Positions 1 through 7,924 of a DNA stretch of 64,000 nucleotides are shown here, piece after piece (position 1 is the first letter of the stretch; each line of letters opens with the position of its first letter). Position numbers and translations under genes: made by a program. Source of the stretch: JAQUOA01 sp037443785. GTDB taxonomy: Bacteria; Bacteroidota; Ignavibacteria; UBA10030; UBA8401. The notes beneath the pieces were generated by a model that was given only the letters and a program-made list of their open reading frames with translations, ran no database searches and had not been told where the DNA came from. The stretch covers positions 1 through 64,000 of the forward strand of contig JBBINR010000012.1 of assembly GCA_037443785.1 (NCBI GenBank), read 5' to 3'.

Positions 1-2
1 AC

Positions 3-164
3 GGCCTGCCCAAGCTCGGCGGCCGGCCCGGCCTGGGCACCTACCTGGTCAAGCTCTGGCAGCGCCGCTCCTTCACCCTGGAGCTGGCCCGCTCCCGGTT
101 CCGGTCGGCGAACGAGGCAGACCGGCTCGGCGCGGCCTGGATCGTCCTGCTGCCACTGATCCAC
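3..164 (+). CDS. Fragment of an ABC-2 type (polysaccharide export) permease, foreign to the locus
   Basis: This GC-rich stretch (about 73% G+C by hand count over the first 160 bases, against roughly 40% next to it) reads open on the plus strand. It gives a peptide with GLPKLGGRPGLGTYL near the start, then LWQRRSFTLELARSR, then DRLGAAWIVLLPL. That pattern (W-x-R-R-x-F, basic A-R-x-R, then LG-x-AW-x-V-L-x-P-L before the first membrane helix) matches the cytoplasmic N-terminus of Wzm/TagG-like permeases of Actinobacteria, which export teichoic acid or galactan chains. The similarity stops at about 160-170, where base composition changes and the flgH sequence begins. The gene has no start here and no continuation. 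I read it as a piece of another genome joined during assembly or library preparation. The family call is from recall of the pattern; an actual horizontal transfer is much less likely. Confidence 0.5.
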
Positions 165-526
165 AAATCGCCGTTAGAAAAAAGTGAATCGACTCGAGCA
201 GAAATCTTTGCCCGTACAGACCCTTTTGTTTCCGTTGCCCCGATTCCTTGAAATGAATTCCCTGTCCCGATCGCAGCACCAACATCCAGAAGCGATGTTC
301 CGCCATTTTTTCCGCTTGATGCAAGCGAGATATCGCTTTTGCGCGACGTTGCTGTCTTCGAGTCGTTCGACGCACTGGAAGATTCTACGACAAGAATCGT
401 CACGGCGTCTCCAATTCTGTTTGCTTTTTGATCCGAAAACAAAGACTTATTGTAATTTTGCCGCATATCCTGTGCGAAAATTACATGGCAACTCATAAGA
501 ACAGCTATCGTAAAAATCTTTTTCAT
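41..526 (-). CDS. flgH: Flagellar L-ring protein FlgH, 5' part only (3' end replaced by foreign DNA)
   Basis: FlgH forms the L-ring bushing in the outer membrane. The start at 526 is chosen because GAGG lies 5-7 bases before ATG and the product opens with a signal peptide (MKKIFTIAVLMSC...). LMSC is a plausible lipobox, and FlgH is normally a lipoprotein, although cleavage at FA-QD is also possible. The family segments RIGDAVTILVVESS and KGSVRAKISARVDSLFSNGDL are present. The genuine part ends near 165. Below that the frame runs into GC-rich foreign sequence to a stop at 41, so the last ~40 residues are not FlgH. The C-terminal third of the domain is missing. It lies 7 bases after flgA and ends the fliL-to-flgH operon as seen here. 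Confidence 0.85.
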   Translation of the reverse strand: MKKIFTIAVLMSCHVIFAQDMRQNYNKSLFSDQKANRIGDAVTILVVESSSASNDSKTATSRKSDISLASSGKNGGTSLLDVGAAIGTGNSFQGIGATETKGSVRAKISARVDSLFSNGDLWISGSRTIQAAPSRSASFADRNRERASSRVKERRCQSLTR

Positions 527-533
527 AAGTTCC

Positions 534-1226
534 TCACGGTACAACAATTTCAACACGCTGCTTACCGATTACTTTACCGGTGAACAATTCTTTTGTCCCG
601 GTTTTCATTACCTTTATTTCATCACCAATCTTTCCATCATCTCTGGCAATTCCCTTCGTCTCAACGCTTACATTGTTTGAAATAACGACGAGCGTGACAA
701 CGTCATTATGAAGCACGCTTGGAATCTCCTCGATCATCGATTTTTTCATGACCGAATTGGCGTTGATTATTCTTTTTGTGCGCATCTGAGAATTGTAATT
801 CATCTCCGTGATCACATCATCGCCCATTTGTGTTGTTTCGATATTTTTCTTCACAACGATAAGCGGAACTATTACTTCATTCCTCTCAAGGGCTCGCGTC
901 GAAAAATACACATTATCGAACGTCCGAATAAGAACTGAGCAGACAACTGTTTTCACTAATTTACCGTTCCTTCGCACTTCAACAGGAATACCCGCAAATC
1001 CTTTTTGTGGAATGCCAAACGCCGGTGAAACTTGTACGGAATAATCATCATGCGGAAGGTTCAATGATTTTGGAACGGATCGGTACTCCACAAGTACATC
1101 CGCATAATTGGAGCGCAAATATTTTTCAACATAGGATGATACGACCGATTTGAATTGCTCACTTTCAATAACGGTTTTATCCCCGCTGCCAACGACTAAT
1201 AACCCTATGAGAAAACTAACGAACAT
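534..1226 (-). CDS. flgA: Flagellar P-ring assembly chaperone FlgA
   Basis: FlgA is a periplasmic chaperone for P-ring (FlgI) assembly. The product is 230 residues, as expected for the family. It has a short hydrophobic N-terminus (residues 1-14) that acts as signal peptide. A SAF domain follows at about residues 106-167 (STRALERNEVI...), and the C-terminal beta domain ends in VIGKQRVEIVVP, the typical FlgA ending. The ATG at 1226 has AAGGAT upstream. It follows flgG by 6 bases and precedes flgH by 7 bases, consistent with one transcript. FlgI, its client, is not in the window. Confidence 0.93.
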   Translation of the reverse strand: MFVSFLIGLLVVGSGDKTVIESEQFKSVVSSYVEKYLRSNYADVLVEYRSVPKSLNLPHDDYSVQVSPAFGIPQKGFAGIPVEVRRNGKLVKTVVCSVLIRTFDNVYFSTRALERNEVIVPLIVVKKNIETTQMGDDVITEMNYNSQMRTKRIINANSVMKKSMIEEIPSVLHNDVVTLVVISNNVSVETKGIARDDGKIGDEIKVMKTGTKELFTGKVIGKQRVEIVVP

Positions 1227-1232
1227 GATTCT

Positions 1233-2024
1233 TTATCCTTGTTTCAGATTATTTGCCATCGCAAGCATTTCTTCAACAGTCTTTACGGTTTTTGAATTGA
1301 TTTCATATGCACGCTGAGCAACAATCATGCTGATCATTTCTTCAACGACATCAACATTCGATGATTCCAATGCGCCTTGCATCAATTCGCCGTATCCTTC
1401 ACTTCCGGCAGAAGAAACAATCGGTTTCCCTGATGCACTTGTTTCGATATATAAATTATTTCCGATTGCATGAAGTCCGGCCGGATTGATAAACTTTGCA
1501 AGTTCCAATTGACCAACCTTCACCGAGCCCGACTGTCCTGCTTCGGTCACTTCAATTGTTCCGTCTCGAGCAATCGATATTTCCTGCGTAGTTGATGAAA
1601 ACGATATTCCAGGTTCAATTACATATCCCTGGGCATTCACTAATTCACCATCCGGTGAAACCCGGAACGTTCCATCACGTGTATAGGCAATTGTTCCATC
1701 GGTACGCCGTACCTGAAAAAATCCTTCCCCCTGGATCGAAAGATCGAGAGGATTATTTGTCGGTTGGACATCTCCTTGACGGAAATTTTTTAATGTCGCC
1801 ACCGGAATTGTTCCATTTCCAATTTGAATCTCCGTCACATCCGTATTTTTTCCTTCATCGGCAACGCCGCTGGTTTTGATCGTTTGATACATCAAATCCT
1901 GAAATTCAGGACGGCTTTTTTTAAATCCTGTCGTGTTCACATTTGCCAGATTATTCGAGATAAGATCGACGTTCATCTGCTGCGCAAACATTCCCGTTGC
2001 TGCTGTGCGAAGTGCTCTATTCAT
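1233..2024 (-). CDS. flgG: Flagellar distal rod protein FlgG
   Basis: FlgG builds the distal rod that crosses the peptidoglycan and outer membrane. The 263-residue product has the rod/hook N-terminal motif (residues ~12-36, ISNNLANVNTTGFKK), the flagellar basal body middle domain with NPLDLSIQGEGFFQV, and the C-terminal SNVDVVEEMISMIVAQRAYE motif followed by MLAMANNL. Length (about 260) and the C-terminus fit FlgG rather than FlgE. It lies 15 bases after flgF. The rod genes flgF and flgG sit in the late part of the fliL operon, separate from flgB/flgC. Confidence 0.96.
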   Translation of the reverse strand: MNRALRTAATGMFAQQMNVDLISNNLANVNTTGFKKSRPEFQDLMYQTIKTSGVADEGKNTDVTEIQIGNGTIPVATLKNFRQGDVQPTNNPLDLSIQGEGFFQVRRTDGTIAYTRDGTFRVSPDGELVNAQGYVIEPGISFSSTTQEISIARDGTIEVTEAGQSGSVKVGQLELAKFINPAGLHAIGNNLYIETSASGKPIVSSAGSEGYGELMQGALESSNVDVVEEMISMIVAQRAYEINSKTVKTVEEMLAMANNLKQG

Positions 2025-2039
2025 TGTTTTCTTCCTTTC

Positions 2040-2783
2040 TTATAATCTTCCGACATCCAATGCTTTTTCTAGAGTTGAATCCTGATAGCGCATTGTGCGT
2101 TGATCTGTTTCAAAACTTCTGGACAATTCGATAAGTTGAACCATTTCGGAAAGCGATTCGACATTCGATTCTTCAAGATATCCCTGACGGAACGTTGTCG
2201 CTTCGTCGGAGATACTTACTTCTTTTGGCGCTTGATCGGCTTTGAACATCGTCCCAGAAACCTTAGACAGGTGCTGCATATCGGCGAACGTAACCGCTTT
2301 AATTTTTCCAATGAGATTTTTCCCGGAATAAATTTCTCCCGCCTTGGTAACCATAATATCGGTCTGCTGAGTTTTATCAGCATTCGGAATCACTATTCTT
2401 CCCGCAGCTCCTTGCACATGGTAACCGTTGGAGTTGATGATTGATCCGTCTTCCGCTAATTTAAAATTACCATTACGCGTATATCGAGTTCCTTCCGGAG
2501 TATCAAGCGCAAAAAAACCATCGCCTTGGATTGCAATATCCAATGGATTGTTCGTCGGACGCATCGAACCTTCGGTAAAATCGGTAAACTCTTTTACATC
2601 CAAACCGGCAAGATCACCTTTACCGACCGACTGCGCCACTCCTGCATCCTTTAAAATTTGAACAAAGATGTCATCCTTCTTAAATCCAGTTGTATCGGCA
2701 TTTGAAATATTATTAGCGATAACGTCCAACCGCATCAAGCGCGGCTGCATTCCAGAGCCCGATGAATAAATTCCTTTGATCAT
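2040..2783 (-). CDS. flgF: Flagellar proximal rod protein FlgF
   Basis: FlgF is a proximal rod subunit. The 247-residue product has the N-terminal rod motif (VIANNISNADTTGFKK), the NPLDIAIQGDGFFAL segment and the C-terminal SNVESLSEMVQLIELSRSFE motif. It is shorter than FlgG, and its C-terminus (DSTLEKALDVGRL) is typical of FlgF. Its start overlaps the end of the upstream membrane-protein gene by 4 bases, indicating translational coupling. Confidence 0.92.
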   Translation of the reverse strand: MIKGIYSSGSGMQPRLMRLDVIANNISNADTTGFKKDDIFVQILKDAGVAQSVGKGDLAGLDVKEFTDFTEGSMRPTNNPLDIAIQGDGFFALDTPEGTRYTRNGNFKLAEDGSIINSNGYHVQGAAGRIVIPNADKTQQTDIMVTKAGEIYSGKNLIGKIKAVTFADMQHLSKVSGTMFKADQAPKEVSISDEATTFRQGYLEESNVESLSEMVQLIELSRSFETDQRTMRYQDSTLEKALDVGRL

Positions 2784-3826
2784 ACAACCTCCGTCGATTG
2801 ACGTTTACGATATTTTTGCAGCCGTGACACAAGCTCAAGCTCTCCAACGCTCAATCCTAGTTTTTGAGCGGTGAGTACTTTCGAATCGCCTTTCCCTTTT
2901 TGAAATTTTGGGAGCTTTTCTATTTTTTTATGCGATGAATGTGCCGTTAATTTTTCAAGCCGCATGTGCAAATCTAATTCACCTTGGGAGCGAAGATACT
3001 GTTCGGCAAATTCGATTGAATGAGAAAAATCTTCTTCATTCGTATCAACCAGAACCGGGGAGGGCGTAGAAACGACAGCAGGTGCCGGTTCAACAGCAAG
3101 ATTCTTTTCTAAATGTTGAAAGAAATTCGAGGGAGCATTTTTTCCGGATTTCTTGAACATCCATTGTTTTCTTTTCATCACTGTAAAGAAAACAAACGAT
3201 CCCCCCGCAAAGAATATTGAGACTGCCACAAAGAGAAGCCACATTGCTGCATTGCTTTTGGGAGCCGGCGATTCGAAAACCGGTGATTGTTTCGTCGGGA
3301 CAAAAAGTTTCTCTTCGTTTTTCTGTGCCGGCGGCTCACTTTCCACTTGGTCTAAGACGACTTGAGGAATATTAACAAGTGTATTTTTTGCAGGAGCCGT
3401 TGTTTGCTTTTCTGATATCACCGGTGTACGAACGGGGACCGTATTAACCGCTGCCTCTTTCCCCGGGTAAAATTCGATGAATAAATTTTTTGTTTCATTT
3501 TCTTGGTAAATCTTGTACTCAGTAACATTCCGACGAAGCTGGATAGTGATTTTCCTCTGATCATGACCCTTTGGTTGAATGACAAATTCTTTGATGACAC
3601 CGGATTGGAAATTGTATTTCATATTCCTTACAACAAAATTTTCTTCCGCACCGGTGACAAGTATTTCCATTTTTTCTCCGCTGCGGTTGACCTGCCACTG
3701 AACATCACCATTCAATACAACCATCATGCGGTGGTAATTTTTCTGCACATGGTATTCAATCGGTTTAAATGCGCTGTAAGCGCTTGTGCATACCATAACA
3801 ACGACGATGAGGATAGATTTTTTCAT
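2780..3826 (-). CDS. Unknown flagellar-operon membrane protein (AMIN-like periplasmic part, cytoplasmic tail)
   Basis: I do not recognise a named family. The 348-residue product has a signal peptide (residues 1-19), then a beta-rich periplasmic region of about 100 residues (VQWQVNRSGEKMEILVTG, KITIQLRRNVTEYKIY, NLFIEFYPG) that resembles AMIN domains of cell-wall-associated proteins. A proline-rich spacer follows, then one membrane helix around residues 193-216 and a cytoplasmic tail. The tail ends with a short helical unit (TAQKLGLSVGELELVSRLQKYRK cut here in description: core LGLSVGELELVSRL) like those seen in flagellar-associated proteins of other phyla. It starts 1 base after the kinase gene and overlaps flgF by 4 bases, so it is made with the rod. 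A role linking rod or P-ring to peptidoglycan is inference. Confidence 0.7.
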   Translation of the reverse strand: MKKSILIVVVMVCTSAYSAFKPIEYHVQKNYHRMMVVLNGDVQWQVNRSGEKMEILVTGAEENFVVRNMKYNFQSGVIKEFVIQPKGHDQRKITIQLRRNVTEYKIYQENETKNLFIEFYPGKEAAVNTVPVRTPVISEKQTTAPAKNTLVNIPQVVLDQVESEPPAQKNEEKLFVPTKQSPVFESPAPKSNAAMWLLFVAVSIFFAGGSFVFFTVMKRKQWMFKKSGKNAPSNFFQHLEKNLAVEPAPAVVSTPSPVLVDTNEEDFSHSIEFAEQYLRSQGELDLHMRLEKLTAHSSHKKIEKLPKFQKGKGDSKVLTAQKLGLSVGELELVSRLQKYRKRQSTEVV

Positions 3827-3827
3827 A

Positions 3828-5210
3828 TCAGTTCAATACCCTTTTTACTGGCAATACAATTATAAACTTCGTTCCCCTGTTTAATTCACTTTCGACTTTG
3901 ATCTCACCATGATGATTACTGATAATTTTTTGACAGATCGCCAATCCAAGACCGGTTCCTTTTCCCGCTTCTTTTGTCGTAAAAAATGCCGTAAATAATT
4001 TCGACATATGTTCCGGTGCAATACCCGGTCCGTCATCTTCAAATTCGATATATGCTTTAAAGTCTTTATGAAAACTTCGAATAGTCACCGTACCGCCATT
4101 CGACATCGCATCACGGGCATTGATCAAGAGGTTCAGGAAGACTTGTTGTAAATGATTCACACTGCCGGGAACGAACGGAAGTTGGTCGGCAAGTTCAATT
4201 GTCGTCTTGATATTATTATTGTGAAAATCATGGCCGATGATATCAAGAATGAATTTTACCTCCTTATTGATATCGATAATCTCGTTTCCATAATCTTCAT
4301 CCATCGACCGCGAAAAATTCATCAAGCGACGAGTAATTTCCGATAATCGTTTGATCTGCGTGTTGAGCATGTTCAGCCAGTCGCCTTTTGCTCTCCCCGC
4401 TATAACAATTTCCATCTGCATCATTAATATCTGCACGGGGTTTTTTATTTCATGCACAATCGATGCTGCAAGTTCGCCAACCGCGGCAAGTTTTGCGGCT
4501 TGAAGCATCTGCGCCTGAAATACTTTTAAATCATTATTTGCTTTGAGTAATTGTGTATGCGTTCTCCAATTCTCAACACCAACAGCGGCTTGGTTAGCAA
4601 GCACGGTCAACAATTGAATATCCTGATGAGAAAATTCCTCCTGCTTTTTTTCTGTATGAATCAAATAAATTCCGATCCCCGCCCCCCGAAGCATCAACGG
4701 CACAAGCACATAATTGCGGCGCGCACCGTTATTCATCAAATATGACAGATCAGGAATGACGACCGTTTTCATTTCAGAAAAAAGCCAATCAATGATTCCT
4801 GATTCAACATGCTGCTGCGCTTCTTTTTCCAAAGCAACAGAGCCATGGGCGGTTAACGGAAGCAAACGGCGATCACTGCTGTCGAACAAAAAGATACTTG
4901 CTTCAATAACCGGAAGGACTTGTTCGGCAAGTTCATTCAACGTATTCACGATCGTATTCGGTTCAATCGCCGTTCCAACCGTGTTGGATAAACGCTGCAT
5001 CGCCACCAATTCATCAATGGATGACCGAATGTCGTTATGGTTGTGCGAAAGTTTACTGTTCTCATTCATTACGACATCAAGAGTCTTTTCTAACGCCTGA
5101 ATGTACGTCTCCCGGCTTTCACTGAATTTTTCAAATTGGGGAATAACCTCTTCAACCAATTTTTCTCTGGTCTTCTTTGATGGTGATATTTTCTTTTCGT
5201 CGTTTGCCAT
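3828..5210 (-). CDS. GAF-domain sensor histidine kinase
   Basis: This is a soluble two-component kinase of 460 residues with no membrane helices. Residues ~20-70 are helical, a GAF domain spans ~75-215, and a HisKA domain carries the phospho-acceptor H253 in SIVHEIKNP. A HATPase_c domain follows, with G1 box DDGPGIAPE and G2 box GKGTGLGLAI. It lies between the HDOD gene (1-base gap) and the unknown membrane-protein gene (1-base gap) inside the fliL-flgH operon. No response regulator is adjacent. The obvious candidate partner is the NtrC-type regulator at 54922-56340, by analogy with FlrB/FlrC-type systems, but the window does not prove it. Confidence 0.93.
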   Translation of the reverse strand: MANDEKKISPSKKTREKLVEEVIPQFEKFSESRETYIQALEKTLDVVMNENSKLSHNHNDIRSSIDELVAMQRLSNTVGTAIEPNTIVNTLNELAEQVLPVIEASIFLFDSSDRRLLPLTAHGSVALEKEAQQHVESGIIDWLFSEMKTVVIPDLSYLMNNGARRNYVLVPLMLRGAGIGIYLIHTEKKQEEFSHQDIQLLTVLANQAAVGVENWRTHTQLLKANNDLKVFQAQMLQAAKLAAVGELAASIVHEIKNPVQILMMQMEIVIAGRAKGDWLNMLNTQIKRLSEITRRLMNFSRSMDEDYGNEIIDINKEVKFILDIIGHDFHNNNIKTTIELADQLPFVPGSVNHLQQVFLNLLINARDAMSNGGTVTIRSFHKDFKAYIEFEDDGPGIAPEHMSKLFTAFFTTKEAGKGTGLGLAICQKIISNHHGEIKVESELNRGTKFIIVLPVKRVLN

Positions 5211-5211
5211 A

Positions 5212-6105
5212 TTATAAACTCACAAGATTCGAGAGAATCGCCGTTTCTCGAAGATCGTGCTGGAGGGTATCGGAATATTGATGTATATATTCCTGAAGCA
5301 ATATCTCGTCGTTTAATTTCAAAATTTCCAATGCTGCCGGATCGAAGGTGATATCTTTGTCATAATCGATTTTCTCAGAACTGATTTTTGTGGCAAAAAC
5401 ATCGGCGCAATGAATGATCGAAACGAGCTGCGGATTCAATTTCGCTTTCTCCGGTTCATGGTGATACATAATCGATTCGACCAGGTGATCCGGAAGATTC
5501 CAGCGCTCACCAAGCCAGCTTCCGATTTCCGCATGCGTCAATCCAAGAACGCTGTCTTCTGCTTCACGGAATGATAATTCGGTGTCTCGGGCGATTTCAA
5601 TAATGCGATGGAAGTCCGAAGTAAAATATTTGTTGAGGACCGAAATCCCCATATCATGCAAAAGTCCGGCAACAAACACTTCACCGGTCACTCTGTAACC
5701 GATATCGCGCGCCAATCGCCGTGCAATGGCACCGGTTGAGATTGAATGATCCCAAAATATCTTCGTGTTAAAATAATGGTCTGCTTTTTTCTGTAATGAG
5801 CTGACAAGCGCGATACTGATGACAATTTCCTTCAGTGCATCAAACCCTAATACAATAATGGCAAAATCGACAGTGGAAATTTTTTTGGGGAACCCGTAGA
5901 ACGGTGAATTTGCAATCTTCAGCACTTTTGCAGTCAACGCCTGATCGGCGGAAATTAATCTGCCAAGCTGCTGCGCACTCGTTTTCGGATTGTCCACCAT
6001 CTCAACAACTTCCAATGCCAACGTTGGGAGTGCGGGAAGCTGAATAATCGATTTTACTCGTTCACGTATTTGTTCGGGAGTGAGCATGTGGTTCGGAAGT
6101 TTCAC
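5212..6105 (-). CDS. HDOD-domain signalling protein
   Basis: The HDOD domain is a catalytically relaxed HD fold used in signalling. The 297-residue product carries it at about residues 15-215 (IQLPALPTLALEVVEMV at the start; GLLHDMGISVLNKYF and LTHAEIGSWLGERWNLP inside), followed by YHHEPEKA. The HD pair in LHDMG is retained but the full metal-ligand set of HD hydrolases is not obvious. The start is GTG at 6105, 1 base after the fliA stop; an ATG six codons in is an alternative. HDOD genes are often found in chemotaxis and flagellar loci. Here it is sandwiched between fliA and a histidine kinase, suggesting a regulatory partner for one of them. Confidence 0.9.
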   Translation of the reverse strand: MKLPNHMLTPEQIRERVKSIIQLPALPTLALEVVEMVDNPKTSAQQLGRLISADQALTAKVLKIANSPFYGFPKKISTVDFAIIVLGFDALKEIVISIALVSSLQKKADHYFNTKIFWDHSISTGAIARRLARDIGYRVTGEVFVAGLLHDMGISVLNKYFTSDFHRIIEIARDTELSFREAEDSVLGLTHAEIGSWLGERWNLPDHLVESIMYHHEPEKAKLNPQLVSIIHCADVFATKISSEKIDYDKDITFDPAALEILKLNDEILLQEYIHQYSDTLQHDLRETAILSNLVSL

Positions 6106-6106
6106 C

Positions 6107-6829
6107 TTATAAAGTAGTTTCTACTGATACCAATTCTGAACGTAATTGCACAATCGCATCGGAATGAATTTGAAAAATTCTGGACTCGGATAGTTTCAGA
6201 ATTTTTCCGATCTCTTTGAATGTCAATCCTTCGTAGTAATACAAAGTCACAATCAATCTTTCCCGTTCCGGAAGTTGCTCGAGAGCATGAACTAACAACT
6301 CTTTCGTTTGCTGCTGGTTCACGATCTCAAACGGATTATTCTTTTCATCATCCGGCAGAGATTGTGCGTAATCGCTGTCAACATCAACATAGTGTGTATT
6401 CATTGGGGCCCCATTGCTTTCTTGCATAAATGTTTGATACTCTTCAACATTCATTTTTAATTTCATCATCATTCGGTATTCGAGATCATTGTGCGCACCA
6501 AGTTCGCGCTGTTTTTTCCTCGCTGAGCGAGAAACTTCGTCGATCGACCTCAGTCCATCGAGGATTGCTCCACGAACTCGATGGAACGCGAATGTTTCAA
6601 ACTTTACGCCTTTGTGCGCGTCATACCGCTCAATCGCATCGATCAAACCAAACATTCCATATTGGAAAAGATCTTCCTCGGTAAGAACGGTGCCTTGAGT
6701 ATTCCGGAGCGCAATAGAATGAGCAATCGCTTTTACGAGTCCAAAATATTGATGGATCACTTCCTTCATTGCCAGCGAAGTAACATTTGTCACATGAAGT
6801 GACGTCGATAATTTTGCCGAAGTATTCAT
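6107..6829 (-). CDS. fliA: Flagellar RNA polymerase sigma factor FliA (sigma28)
   Basis: This is the sigma factor for late flagellar genes. The 240-residue length is standard for FliA. Region 2 is seen in LVKAIAHSIA, EEDLFQYGMFGLIDAIERYD and FETFAFHRVRGAILDGLRSID. Region 4 is seen in LPERERLIVTLYYYEGLTFKEIG and the recognition helix LSESRIFQIHSDA. It lies 19 bases after the small membrane-protein gene. No Shine-Dalgarno sequence is obvious in the 20 bases before ATG (AT-rich ACAAATTATC), so translation may depend on coupling. Its expected target, a TAAAGATT-N11-GCCGATAA promoter, is present upstream of flagellin at 62971-62997, and its antagonist FlgM is at 59144-59401. Confidence 0.96.
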   Translation of the reverse strand: MNTSAKLSTSLHVTNVTSLAMKEVIHQYFGLVKAIAHSIALRNTQGTVLTEEDLFQYGMFGLIDAIERYDAHKGVKFETFAFHRVRGAILDGLRSIDEVSRSARKKQRELGAHNDLEYRMMMKLKMNVEEYQTFMQESNGAPMNTHYVDVDSDYAQSLPDDEKNNPFEIVNQQQTKELLVHALEQLPERERLIVTLYYYEGLTFKEIGKILKLSESRIFQIHSDAIVQLRSELVSVETTL

Positions 6830-6848
6830 GATAATTTGTGCGCTTTAG

Positions 6849-7067
6849 TTACACGGCTTTGGGTGGTGTATCTGAACTTTCCAAATCTTTTTCTTTTGTC
6901 GATACCATTGACGTCAGAAAGATAATCCCAATCGAAACGCCAATGGTTGCGATAAAAATGATAAATGCTCTTGCGATCACGTCGATGACTGACATGCCAA
7001 GCGAAGCATACACGACCGAAGAGATGCAAAACGATAAAAGACCAAGTTGGAAAATAATTTTATTCAT
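6849..7067 (-). CDS. Small membrane protein between flhG and fliA, function unknown
   Basis: The 72-residue product has two predicted hydrophobic segments (residues ~6-25 and ~27-52) and a charged tail (STKEKDLESSD). The start codon overlaps the flhG stop by 4 bases (ATGA), so it is translationally coupled to flhG. The coupling and the conserved-looking position between flhG and fliA suggest a membrane factor connected to FlhF/FlhG placement or to fliA expression; that is inference. No known family is recognised. Confidence 0.65.
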   Translation of the reverse strand: MNKIIFQLGLLSFCISSVVYASLGMSVIDVIARAFIIFIATIGVSIGIIFLTSMVSTKEKDLESSDTPPKAV

Positions 7068-7924
7068 GCGAGCACCGTTTGAAAATGATGAAGTGATGAG
7101 AATTGTTCATGAAGCATACGCAGCGTTATTGCCTGAAGGCATAACGCTGCAGAGGATGATGCATTATAGTGAAGCAATGGAATTTGATTCTGGATCGATT
7201 GTGAGACAGTCACATCAAATGGAACAAATCCGAGATATTCGACCTCGATATTTAAAAAATGACGAACTGCAATACGAAGTTTTTCTGCGGCATCATCACT
7301 TTCTGCAGGTTTTGCGTTTCCATTCATAATCAATTTTACCGAGTGAAGTTCTTTTTTTTCTGCCGTCATTTTAATCACGGCATAGGCATCGATAACGGTT
7401 GTGGGCTCCGGATTTGAAATAACGATAAGATGATTCGCCATCGTCGCATACTGAATAACACTCTCGTGAATTCCTGCTCCCGTATCAATAATAACATCGG
7501 TAAATCCAAGCGATGAACGCTGGATAAGCTTCAACACATAGTCCCTGTCCGACGGCAGGATTGCAGGATGAGTAACCAGGGCTGAAATTCCGGGAAGAAG
7601 AAAGAGATTTTCTGAGGCATGGATCAATGCATCGGAAAGATCAACTTTTCCAATCAATACATCATGCATTCGATGCACGGGATGCATTCCAATCATAATA
7701 TCGAGTTTGCCGAGATTTTCGTCAGCATCCACAAGCAGAACTTTTCTTCCTTCACTGCTCATCGCCATTGCAATGGCCAGGGCAACCGTGCTTTTCCCAA
7801 CTCCTCCTTTGCCGCTTGTAATTGTCCACACGGCGGCGACATTCGACAAAGAATTTTCTTTGGCGCTGTCTGCTAACATTCTTAAGCGAGCCGCTTGATC
7901 CATCGTGTGAATTCGTTCATGCAT
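7064..7924 (-). CDS. flhG: MinD-like ATPase FlhG (flagellar number regulator)
   Basis: FlhG (FleN/YlxH) is a ParA/MinD-type ATPase that limits flagellar number and acts with FlhF. The 286-residue product has the N-terminal activation motif DQAARLR at residues 9-15, which in the family stimulates FlhF GTPase. The deviant Walker A SGKGGVGKST is at 37-46, with LLVDADENLGKLDIM and VIIDTGAG further on. The start at 7924 overlaps flhF by 8 bases. A typical C-terminal membrane-targeting amphipathic helix is not certain from reading. Confidence 0.95.
   Translation of the reverse strand: MHERIHTMDQAARLRMLADSAKENSLSNVAAVWTITSGKGGVGKSTVALAIAMAMSSEGRKVLLVDADENLGKLDIMIGMHPVHRMHDVLIGKVDLSDALIHASENLFLLPGISALVTHPAILPSDRDYVLKLIQRSSLGFTDVIIDTGAGIHESVIQYATMANHLIVISNPEPTTVIDAYAVIKMTAEKKELHSVKLIMNGNAKPAESDDAAEKLRIAVRHFLNIEVEYLGFVPFDVTVSQSIQNQIPLLHYNASSSAALCLQAITLRMLHEQFSSLHHFQTVLA

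Noticed and set aside
184..498. Plus-strand open frame opposite flgH
   Set aside because: It is the antisense shadow of flgH, has no recognisable product and runs against the operon.
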